Assembly (NCBI GenBank): GCA_000436475.1
Contig: FR886148.1
Location: forward strand, 1 to 12,499
Source: Eubacterium sp. CAG:248
GTDB taxonomy: Bacteria > Bacillota > Clostridia > Lachnospirales > Lachnospiraceae
DNA: 12,499 bases
Direction of reading: 5' to 3'
Shown here piece after piece: positions 6,642 to 12,468 of the stretch. A program made the translations under genes and the position numbers. The notes under the pieces were generated by a model, which did not search any database, was not told the origin of the DNA, and saw only the letters and a program-made list of their open reading frames with translations. Positions within the stretch are counted from its first letter, which is position 1. Every line of letters starts with the position of its first letter.

Positions 6642-7412
6642 CTAATATATAACTATCGCCTGTCTTCCCATATCCTTGTATCTTTCTTCTACAACTTCTT
6701 TATCATATTCATAGATACCTCTTAGCGGATCAGCCATAATATATGTATCAGCTGTATAACCAATAAGCACCATGGCATGCTCATGTGATTTCCACACTAT
6801 TGTTTCTCCATCAACATTCCACTCAGCTGCTATATGTGGCTTTGCCATCCACATTGTTTCCCATACCAACACAGGATGTCCATTATCTACATAGTCAACA
6901 AGCTCACTATAATCAGCTCCTGTAACATTATAAACATTCATATCCGAATTCTCGCTGTATAGATATCTTTTTGCAGAATTCACAATTACCGGTGCAAATG
7001 CCCCACATGCATCCTCATCTCTTGGATTACCTACAAATGCCTTGTATGGTGATGTTTCACCTACCCTTCCCTTATCAAGGAAGTTATCAGCCAGTGTAAG
7101 CTTGTCTACATCATAACCAAGATAGTTAAGTACTATTGTTAATGCTGTTATCTCGCACCCTGTTGGCAGTTCAGGATTCTGAAGCACACACTTAACATCC
7201 AGCTTCTTATATGACTTACTCCTTGCAGCAGCTGCTTTAAATGACTCTTTTTCATCCGATTTCTCTTTTTCAAATGATTCCTCTCTCTCTAACGATTCCT
7301 CTTTTTCCGCTGCTTTAACAGTTCCTGCACCAGTCTTTTCCTCTTCTGCATTTTCATTTTTTTCTTTCTCATATATTTCTGTCTGCTCAATCATGCTTTC
7401 TTTTAATAACAT
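6642..7412 (-). CDS. C39-like (papain-fold) cysteine peptidase domain ORF, C-terminal part of a TGA-split gene
   Basis: A 256-aa open frame. Residues 1 to about 70 are a low-complexity Glu/Lys/Ser linker. The rest matches Peptidase_C39_2 proteins: P-T-G-C-E with the likely nucleophile Cys86, H-E-H-A-M-V-L-I-G-Y with His212, and A-D-P-L with Asp228 completing a plausible triad. Such domains sit outside the membrane in Firmicutes and usually have unknown substrates; an ABC exporter peptidase role is unlikely because no transporter is present. No good ribosome binding site precedes the ATG at 7412. The upstream ORF (7428-7661) is in the same frame, separated by one TGA and five sense codons. The two are probably one gene for a 339-aa membrane-anchored peptidase, or a pseudogene of it. 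Alone, this ORF would lack a secretion signal. Confidence 0.8.
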   Translation of the reverse strand: MLLKESMIEQTEIYEKEKNENAEEEKTGAGTVKAAEKEESLEREESFEKEKSDEKESFKAAAARSKSYKKLDVKCVLQNPELPTGCEITALTIVLNYLGYDVDKLTLADNFLDKGRVGETSPYKAFVGNPRDEDACGAFAPVIVNSAKRYLYSENSDMNVYNVTGADYSELVDYVDNGHPVLVWETMWMAKPHIAAEWNVDGETIVWKSHEHAMVLIGYTADTYIMADPLRGIYEYDKEVVEERYKDMGRQAIVIY

Positions 7413-7427
7413 CTGTTCTTCTGTCTG

Positions 7428-7661
7428 TCATACAGTATCTTCATCATAAACAGCATCCACACTGCTTACAGCTTCTATTTCACCCTTCATATAATCAGCT
7501 CTCTGAATAAATCCTGTAATATGCCCATTTTTTGTCCTGACTGCAACTGCCACCATAACTATAACTGCTATCATGCCAGCCAGTATAAATGCTGCAGCAA
7601 TATTTCTTTTTTTACTGATTTTTTTACTAATTCTTTTCTGTCTATTCCTCTTTTTCTCCAT
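7428..7661 (-). CDS. Membrane-anchor ORF, N-terminal part of the TGA-split C39-like peptidase
   Basis: A 77-aa frame with a strongly basic N-terminus (residues 2-19) and one hydrophobic segment (about 21-41), followed by about 36 polar residues and TGA at 7428-7430. By charge distribution it is a type II membrane protein with its C-terminus outside. AGAGGT just upstream of the ATG at 7661 serves as ribosome binding site; an earlier ATG at 7688 is less well placed. Reading through the TGA continues in frame via five codons into the peptidase ORF at 7412. It is therefore most likely the anchor and start of that protein, interrupted by a point mutation, a sequencing error or a recoded stop. A candidate promoter lies at 7763-7790. 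Confidence 0.7.
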   Translation of the reverse strand: MEKKRNRQKRISKKISKKRNIAAAFILAGMIAVIVMVAVAVRTKNGHITGFIQRADYMKGEIEAVSSVDAVYDEDTV

Positions 7662-7762
7662 ACTTACCTCTTTTCCTGCAGAACACACTGCCGTTCCCCT
7701 TTTTTGTTTACCATGCCGATTTATACCTTTATTCTTCGGCTATGACATAGTTCTTTTCTTTA

Positions 7763-7790
7763 ATACTAATATAAATCATTGACCTTACAA
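7763..7790 (-). promoter_or_regulatory. Candidate promoter of the anchor/C39-like peptidase operon
   Basis: On the minus strand, TTGTAA (7785-7790) and TAGTAT (7763-7768) are separated by 16 bases, each with two mismatches to the sigma-A consensus. The leader to 7661 would be about 95 nt and contains a small GCCGA/TCGGC stem (7715-7719 with 7736-7740). Confidence 0.4.
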
Positions 7791-7820
7791 TATTCTTACA
7801 GAACAGTGTTTTATCATGGA

Positions 7821-8040
7821 AATTTCAGAAAAAGAGAAGCGTAATTTTGAGGAAATGTTTTTAGAAAAAGATTTTTATAGAAATGTTTAAAGAAAAATGT
7901 TTAAAGGAAAAGATTTTTAGAGAAATGTTTAAAGAAAAAAGGGGTAGGGAATTTAAGGAAAAAGAAAGTTGATTTTTCAAATTGATTTTTCAGGAAGAGT
8001 GGGGGTTTTAGAAGATTGATTTTTTAAGAAGGTTGAATAA
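7821..8040. other. Non-coding block with extreme G-over-C strand bias and short repeats
   Basis: By hand count the plus strand has about 51 G and 4 C in these 220 bases. AAATGTTTAAAG-like units recur near 7881, 7895 and 7923, inside two copies of a roughly 33-bp purine-rich unit (from 7864 and 7906). TTGATTTTT(C/T)A occurs three times, at 7969, 7982 and 8016. A 24-codon frame (7816-7890) has no ribosome binding site and I do not call it. Transcribed on the minus strand, downstream of the tRNA genes, the block would be G-poor, C-containing and pyrimidine-rich, as Rho loading sites are. That role is inference. Confidence 0.6.
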
Positions 8041-8056
8041 AAAACAAAAAATAAAA
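8031..8056 (-). terminator. T-rich tract downstream of the tRNA-Lys genes, possible terminator
   Basis: On the minus strand, about 45 bases after the second tRNA, GGGGCTTTTATTTTTTGTTTTTTATT appears in pieces between 8060 and 8031. I find only weak, wobble-containing hairpins before it. Termination here is plausible from position and T-richness, but the stem is unconvincing. Confidence 0.3.
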
Positions 8057-8102
8057 GCCCCTCAACCTGACTCCATCGATCAAATCAAAAGACTTTCCTA
8101 AA

Positions 8103-8175
8103 TGCACCGCCAGGGGTTCGAACCCTGGACACCCTGATTAAGAGTCAGGTGCTCTACCAACTGAGCTAGCGGTGC
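8103..8175 (-). tRNA. tRNA-Lys (anticodon CTT), second in the transcript
   Basis: A 73-nt cloverleaf. Acceptor GCACCGC/GCGGTGC with discriminator A, D arm GCTC...GAGC, anticodon stem CCTGA/TCAGG with loop CTCTTAA (anticodon CTT, reading AAG), five-base variable loop, T arm CAGGG/CCCTG with TTCGAAC. CCA is not encoded. Identical in sequence to the copy at 8229-8301. Confidence 0.97.
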
Positions 8176-8228
8176 GTATATTAAAATGTATGTGAAGCTT
8201 AGCGACTTGTGTCTTACGACTTCACAAG

Positions 8229-8301
8229 TGCACCGCCAGGGGTTCGAACCCTGGACACCCTGATTAAGAGTCAGGTGCTCTACCAACTGAGCTAGCGGTG
8301 C
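8229..8301 (-). tRNA. tRNA-Lys (anticodon CTT), first in the transcript
   Basis: A 73-nt cloverleaf identical base for base to the gene at 8103-8175, without encoded CCA. The 53-base spacer holds an inverted repeat TGTGAAG/CTTCACA (8191-8197 with 8220-8226), a possible processing hairpin between the two tRNAs. Both are presumably cotranscribed from the promoter at 8339-8365. Confidence 0.97.
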
Positions 8302-8338
8302 ATATATAACAATTCGTTGCCGTAACAACAAAAGATAT

Positions 8339-8365
8339 ATTATATTCTTTTATGGAAAAAATCAA
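8339..8365 (-). promoter_or_regulatory. Promoter of the tRNA-Lys pair
   Basis: On the minus strand a consensus -10 TATAAT (8339-8344) lies 37 bases upstream of the tRNA 5' end. TTGATT (8360-8365) is the -35, though the 15-base spacer is short. A-tracts upstream (8366-8416) resemble an UP element as found at stable RNA promoters. Confidence 0.6.
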
Positions 8366-8455
8366 GTCTTTTTTTGTATTTATTTAGATACAATCGACTT
8401 TTTTTATTTTTTTCCAGCATATTTTAGCCTTTTTTTACGAAAAAAGGGTTTTTTT
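8366..8455. promoter_or_regulatory. A/T-tract region with a TACG hairpin between divergent promoters
   Basis: Several runs of 6-8 A or T occur here. At 8428-8447, CCTTTTTT pairs with AAAAAAGG around a TACG tetraloop, followed by G and seven T (8449-8455), which is a terminator shape on the plus strand. No plus-strand gene lies upstream to be terminated. It may insulate the divergent promoters or act as curved upstream DNA for the tRNA promoter. Confidence 0.4.
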
Positions 8456-8480
8456 ACTTATTGATATAGAGTATCATATG

Positions 8481-8515
8481 TATAAAGATTTTAAAATTTA
8501 TAAAGATTTTAAAAT
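8481..8515. repeat. 17-bp direct repeat upstream of the AI-2E family gene
   Basis: TATAAAGATTTTAAAAT occurs at 8481-8497 and exactly again at 8499-8515, one base apart (period 18). Each copy contains a -10-like TATAAA. TTGATA at 8461-8466 could be a -35, but spacing to the first copy is only 14 bases, so I do not fix a promoter. A further inverted repeat, AAGTGGT/ACCACTT (8523-8529 with 8549-8555), follows in the leader. Confidence 0.6.
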
Positions 8516-8583
8516 GTTATACAAGTGGTGTAACCGCCGCTTGCAATAACCACTTACAATAACAGCACACAAGGAGTAAATAT

Positions 8584-9951
8584 ATGTCTGTATATAACAG
8601 CAGCAATACTGATGACAATATGTCTATGAATAACAACAGTAATACTGACGACAATATATCTATGAATAACAACCGTAATACTGATGACAATATATCTATG
8701 CATAACAATAGTACTGCTAATAACGATAATACCAGCGATGATAATGCATATACCATCATTAAACACAACCGTTTTCAACCTAACAGCAAGTATTTTACTA
8801 TTATGCTATATGGGCTGGCTTTCGTACTTGGTTCAATCCTTCTTGTAAGGATCGTTGGAAGCTTCAACAACACAGTAAAACTTTTAGGACAGGCTATTGA
8901 GGTTATAGCACCTTTTCTTGGTGGTGCATTTATAGCATTTATACTATATCCTCTTGTCAGATTCTTTTACAGAAGACTGTTTAAGGAAAAGTTGCATATG
9001 AAATCTGACAGGCTTGCCAAATGGCTGTCTATACTTGCTACCTATGCTATAGCAATCGGCATAATCGCAGTACTGCTTGTATTCATACTGCCACAACTGT
9101 ACACAAGTATAACTGATATACTGGATAAGCTGCCTGTATGGTACAACAATGTTACTATATTTATAGCTGATTTCGAGAAGAATCATAAAGACCTTGGCTT
9201 CATAGATTATAATATTATCAATGAACACCTTACATCTTTATATCCTAAGATATTGTCGTATCTTACAGATATACTGACTAATATTCTGCCATATGTTGTA
9301 AACACTTCTATGGCTATTATAAAAGGTTTAATTAACCTTATTATTTCTGTTATGGTTTCTGTATACATGATATCAGACCATAAAAATATCTTTTATCAAT
9401 TTAAAAGACTTTTATATGCTGTATTTCCTAAACAGGCTGCAGATACTGCAAGAACGATATGTCGTGAAAGTGCAAACATTTTCATTAAATTCATGTATGG
9501 AAAAGCTATCGATTCATTAATAATAGGAATCATCTGTTTTATATGTATGACAATATTCAGGTTTCCATACACAGTGCTTATCAGTGTCATAGTAGGTATT
9601 ACCAATATGATTCCATACTTTGGACCTTATATTGGCGGAGTTCTTGGCGGCATTATTATAGTGATCATCAACCCTCTGCAGGTTATATTTTTCGCAATCA
9701 TGATACTTATTATCCAGCAGTTTGACGGTCTCTTCCTAGGTCCTAAGATTCTTGGCAATAGTACAGGCCTTAAGCCTTTATGGGTTATATTCGCTATAGT
9801 TGTCGGTGGTGCTATGTTTGGCGTACTTGGTATGTTCCTTGGTGTTCCTACTATGGCAGTTATATGCTATATCCTTAATATTATTATTGAACATTTCTTA
9901 AAGAAGCGTAATATTACGGTACAACCTTATGATTCACCTGATAAAATGTAA
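8584..9951 (+). CDS. AI-2E family transporter (polytopic membrane protein) with Asn-rich N-terminus
   Basis: A 455-aa integral membrane protein of the AI-2E/PerM-like family (PF01594). Hydrophobic segments are spread from about residue 75 to the end, with the family's P-Y-F-G-P at 344-348 and a late F-G-V-L-G-M-F-L-G-V-P stretch. Family members are credited with autoinducer-2 export, sodium/proton exchange or other transport; which applies here cannot be read from sequence. Unusually, residues 7-42 are three 12-residue repeats (x-N-T-D-D-N-x-S-M-x-N-N) from 36-bp DNA repeats (8602-8709), followed by more Asn/Asp, all before the first membrane segment. AAGGAG lies seven bases before the ATG. 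It is a single-gene unit, divergent from the tRNA genes and convergent with trmB. Confidence 0.88.
   Translation: MSVYNSSNTDDNMSMNNNSNTDDNISMNNNRNTDDNISMHNNSTANNDNTSDDNAYTIIKHNRFQPNSKYFTIMLYGLAFVLGSILLVRIVGSFNNTVKLLGQAIEVIAPFLGGAFIAFILYPLVRFFYRRLFKEKLHMKSDRLAKWLSILATYAIAIGIIAVLLVFILPQLYTSITDILDKLPVWYNNVTIFIADFEKNHKDLGFIDYNIINEHLTSLYPKILSYLTDILTNILPYVVNTSMAIIKGLINLIISVMVSVYMISDHKNIFYQFKRLLYAVFPKQAADTARTICRESANIFIKFMYGKAIDSLIIGIICFICMTIFRFPYTVLISVIVGITNMIPYFGPYIGGVLGGIIIVIINPLQVIFFAIMILIIQQFDGLFLGPKILGNSTGLKPLWVIFAIVVGGAMFGVLGMFLGVPTMAVICYILNIIIEHFLKKRNITVQPYDSPDKM
8602..8709 (+). repeat. Three 36-bp coding tandem repeats
   Basis: Units at 8602-8637, 8638-8673 and 8674-8709 differ by only a few bases and encode (S/R)-N-T-D-D-N-(M/I)-S-M-(N/H)-N-N. 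They are in frame with the transporter gene, so loss or gain of a unit would change length without breaking the frame. Confidence 0.85.
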
Positions 9952-10262
9952 ATATCATTACCTGCAATTTATTATTTTATATATCTCATTCCATGAGTGT
10001 CTGAATCGTACTATTCTTTGATTCAGGCTGCGATGATAATAAAAGAATTCGTTAAGACGTTTTAATGAAAAACAACGATTACAACGATTACAATGGTTAC
10101 AACGCATAAAACACACCTTCCATATAATAATGTTTCTGATGCATACGGATTGTTATGTTGCTGCACAATTTGCGCAATTCATGCCATTCACGCAATCCTT
10201 ACATCATATGATTATTATATTAAAGGTGTGTTTATTTGTTACACTATGAATACGTTTATATG
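9952..10262. other. Intergenic region between convergent AI-2E family gene and trmB
   Basis: No gene is supported. The region holds a CTCAT/ATGAG stem (9985-9997), a 7-bp stem CTGAATC/GATTCAG (10001-10007 with 10020-10026) without a T tail, a 9-bp tandem repeat AACGATTAC (10074-10100, three copies, the third diverged), and the large inverted repeat at 10109-10233. Short open frames here lack ribosome binding sites. Confidence 0.6.
10109..10233. repeat. 125-bp imperfect inverted repeat (MITE-like or bidirectional terminator)
   Basis: AAACACACCTT (10109-10119) pairs with AAGGTGTGTTT (10223-10233), 11 of 11. Inside, ATATAATAAT (10122-10131) pairs with ATTATTATAT (10211-10220), TGATG (10137-10141) with CATCA (10202-10206), and GGATT (10147-10151) with AATCC (10194-10198). 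The arms therefore match in register over most of the element. It ends 29 bases from the trmB stop. It could fold as a long bidirectional terminator for two convergent genes or be a miniature inverted-repeat element; no clear target duplication is seen. Confidence 0.65.
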
Positions 10263-10904
10263 CTATTTTCTGTCAGCTATAAGCTTGCATATCGGATTTC
10301 CCAGCTCGGAGAATTTCTTTTCATACTCCGTCATGACATTTCCCTCATTAAGTCTTGTGTCGTTATGAAGGTCATATGTGCACTCTTCAAGTATCCACCC
10401 TGCTTCCTTTACTTCTTCTACTGAAAAATCAAACAATGCTTTATTATCTGTCTTAAACTCAACTCTGCCTTCCTTTTTTAACATCAGGTCATATCTTGCA
10501 AAGAACTGTCTTGATGTGAGTCTTCTTTTTGCATGTCTGTCCTTAGGCCATGGATCAGAAAAGTTAAGATATATTCTGTCAACCTCATCTTTACCGAACA
10601 CCTCGTTGATATTCTCTGCATCCATACGGATAAATCTTAAGTTAGGAAGCTGCAGCTCATCCTGCTTCTCAACAGCTCTTAACAGCACGCTGGAATATTT
10701 TTCTATTCCTACATAGTTAATATCAGGATTCTGTGATGCAAGTGTTGTAATAAATACTCCCTTTCCCATACCAATCTCTATATGAACAGGATTACTGTTT
10801 CCAAACACATCCTTCCATGTCCCTTTCATTCCTTCTGGCTCAGTGAACACATACTTATTCTCAATCATCACTTCTCTTGCACCTGGTACATTTCTTAAAC
10901 GCAT
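10263..10904 (-). CDS. trmB: tRNA (guanine-N7-)-methyltransferase TrmB
   Basis: A 213-aa S-adenosylmethionine-dependent enzyme that makes m7G46 in the variable loop of tRNAs. The SAM-binding motif is E-I-G-M-G-K-G at 43-49, with acidic Glu68 and Asp95 following as expected. The catalytic/tRNA-binding stretch N-F-S-D-P-W-P-K is at 114-121, followed by R-H-A-K-R-R. The C-terminal T-E-Y-E-K-K-F is at 192-198. Length is normal for bacterial TrmB and all key residues are present. The ATG at 10904 follows GGAGG by four bases. It is divergent from the carboxypeptidase gene with its own promoter, and its 3' side faces the large inverted repeat. Confidence 0.96.
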   Translation of the reverse strand: MRLRNVPGAREVMIENKYVFTEPEGMKGTWKDVFGNSNPVHIEIGMGKGVFITTLASQNPDINYVGIEKYSSVLLRAVEKQDELQLPNLRFIRMDAENINEVFGKDEVDRIYLNFSDPWPKDRHAKRRLTSRQFFARYDLMLKKEGRVEFKTDNKALFDFSVEEVKEAGWILEECTYDLHNDTRLNEGNVMTEYEKKFSELGNPICKLIADRK

Positions 10905-10961
10905 ATTTCCTCCATCTCAGGCTCTTATATTATTTGTTTTACCTGCTTCTTATAATAACAT

Positions 10962-10989
10962 TCTATATGATAATGCTGTCAAAAGTCAA
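10962..10989 (-). promoter_or_regulatory. Candidate promoter of trmB
   Basis: On the minus strand TTGACT (10984-10989) and TATAGA (10962-10967) are separated by 16 bases. A second, perfect TTGACA (10977-10982) overlaps this unit, but its best -10 candidates have off spacing. Which -35 is used is uncertain. Confidence 0.5.
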
Positions 10990-10999
10990 AATATAGTTG

Positions 11000-11040
11000 T
11001 TTAATTACTAAAAAATATATGTTATAGTACTAAGTAACAT
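11000..11040 (+). promoter_or_regulatory. Candidate promoter and operator of the carboxypeptidase gene
   Basis: An extended -10, TGTTATAGT (11020-11028), has only a weak -35 (TTTAAT, 11000-11005) at 17-base spacing. An inverted repeat ATGTTA...TAACAT (11019-11024 with 11035-11040) surrounds the -10 box and predicted start site, as a repressor operator would. The regulator is unknown. Confidence 0.45.
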
Positions 11041-11082
11041 GATAATTATATAACTAATATCTACAGAAATGAGGAATTTAAT

Positions 11083-12468
11083 ATGTTTAATTCATTTAGA
11101 AAATATATAAAACGTACTCTTAGCACTATTGCCACAGTTTCTATCATAGCAGTTACTACATTTTCCGTTACTGCCAATGTATCTGCGGCAGCTTCCGATA
11201 GCAGTACAGCTCCTAAAGCTGCATGGCCTGATGCCCCTTCAATAACCTGCGAAAGCGCAATACTTATAGATGCAGATACTGGTTCAATATTGTATGAAAA
11301 GGATTCTCACCAGAAAGCATATCCGGCATCTACAACCAAAATCCTGACTGGACTTCTTACCATTGAAAACTGTAACCTTAATGATACCATGACATTTTCA
11401 AGCAAAGCTGCTAATTCAGTCAATCCTTACGAGGATGCCAATCTTAGTATGAAAGCTGGCGAACAGATAACTGTCGAACAGGCTTTATATGGACTTCTTT
11501 TATATTCTGCTAACGAAATAGCATATGGACTTGCTGAACAGGTTGCAGGGTCAGCAGATGCATTTATTGATATGATGAATAACAAGGCTAAAGAGCTTGG
11601 TGCCATAAACACTCACTTTGCTAATCCAAGTGGATTATATAATCCCAACCATTACACAACGGCTTATGATATGGCTATGATAGCAAGAGGCTGCTATAAC
11701 AACGCTTCATTTGTCAATATTGACTCAACCTCTTCATCATACACTATTCCAGCTACCAACATGTCTGCACAGCGTACTATAAAGCATAGACATAAAATGC
11801 TTAAAGGCCGTGAGTTCTACTATGAATACTGCAAGGGTGGAAAAACAGGATTTACTGATGAGTCGCTTATGACTCTTGTAACATTTGCAGAAAAAGACGG
11901 AATGCGTCTTATATGTGTTGTTTTCAGATCTCCTGATGATTCAACACGATATATAGATACAAGGGCTCTTTTTGACTGGGGATTTGGTAACTTTAAGAAA
12001 TCAACTACTTCTAATTCACAGATAAGCTCATTATTCTCAACTGATAATTATTATTCATCAGATGTTTTTGGCAAAAGCAAGCTTGGTTTTAACCTTAATG
12101 CCTCATTTATAACTATTCCTGCTAACGGCAGTACATCTGATGTTACTATGGATATAAATACTGACTATGATGTATCAAACAGTAATGATAAGCTTACTGC
12201 AAAGCTTAACTACAAATATGGTGATAATGTAGTAGGCACAACAACTCTTACTATATCATCGGGCAATGCTGTCAAGGACAGCCAGCTTCCATATCTTAGC
12301 AACGAAATAAAAGTCACAGAGCTCACTCCTAAGAAGTGTCTTAAGGTAAATATATGGATAATAGCCGGTATCGTCGCTGTGATACTTATTATTATCACTA
12401 TTATCAACAACAGGAAGCTTTCTAATAATAGAAAACATCATTATTCAAAAAGAAATCTAAGATTCTAG
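11083..12468 (+). CDS. D-alanyl-D-alanine carboxypeptidase (peptidase S11, PBP5-like)
   Basis: A 461-aa exported low-molecular-weight penicillin-binding protein that trims the terminal D-Ala of peptidoglycan stem pentapeptides. A signal peptide with basic start and hydrophobic core is followed by a likely cleavage after the A-N-V-S-A-A region (about residue 35). The three active-site motifs are intact: S-T-T-K at 83-86 (nucleophile Ser83), S-A-N at 142-144 and K-T-G at 254-256. After the catalytic domain comes a beta-rich region (about 330-410) and then a real transmembrane segment (about 424-441) with a basic cytoplasmic tail, instead of the amphipathic helix of E. coli PBP5. A GAGGA ribosome binding site lies eight bases before the ATG. 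The symbol (dacA, dacB or dacF) cannot be settled from sequence. The TAG stop abuts the right terminal repeat. Confidence 0.93.
   Translation: MFNSFRKYIKRTLSTIATVSIIAVTTFSVTANVSAAASDSSTAPKAAWPDAPSITCESAILIDADTGSILYEKDSHQKAYPASTTKILTGLLTIENCNLNDTMTFSSKAANSVNPYEDANLSMKAGEQITVEQALYGLLLYSANEIAYGLAEQVAGSADAFIDMMNNKAKELGAINTHFANPSGLYNPNHYTTAYDMAMIARGCYNNASFVNIDSTSSSYTIPATNMSAQRTIKHRHKMLKGREFYYEYCKGGKTGFTDESLMTLVTFAEKDGMRLICVVFRSPDDSTRYIDTRALFDWGFGNFKKSTTSNSQISSLFSTDNYYSSDVFGKSKLGFNLNASFITIPANGSTSDVTMDINTDYDVSNSNDKLTAKLNYKYGDNVVGTTTLTISSGNAVKDSQLPYLSNEIKVTELTPKKCLKVNIWIIAGIVAVILIIITIINNRKLSNNRKHHYSKRNLRF

Noticed and set aside
6642..7412. Bacteriocin-processing C39 peptidase of an ABC exporter
   Set aside because: No ABC transporter or double-glycine leader peptide is nearby, and the domain matches the C39_2 papain-like group better.
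7816..7890. 24-codon K/E-rich frame in the G-biased tract
   Set aside because: No ribosome binding site, and the composition follows from the purine bias of the tract.
7935..8005. Possible G-quadruplex in GGGGTAGGG ... GGGGG
   Set aside because: Four G-runs of three or more at suitable spacing are not present.
8098..8331. 77-codon frame across the tRNA genes
   Set aside because: It is the translation of the two tRNA-Lys genes; the repeated L-V-E-H-L-type peptide is a well-known tRNA artefact.
10093..10424. Open frames of 62-91 codons on the plus strand near the trmB 3' end
   Set aside because: They lie over the inverted repeat and antisense to trmB, with no ribosome binding site or recognisable product.
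10996..11006. GTTGTTTAATT, an 11-base match to the terminal inverted repeat, near the carboxypeptidase promoter
   Set aside because: Too short and AT-rich to be distinguished from chance; the match does not extend.
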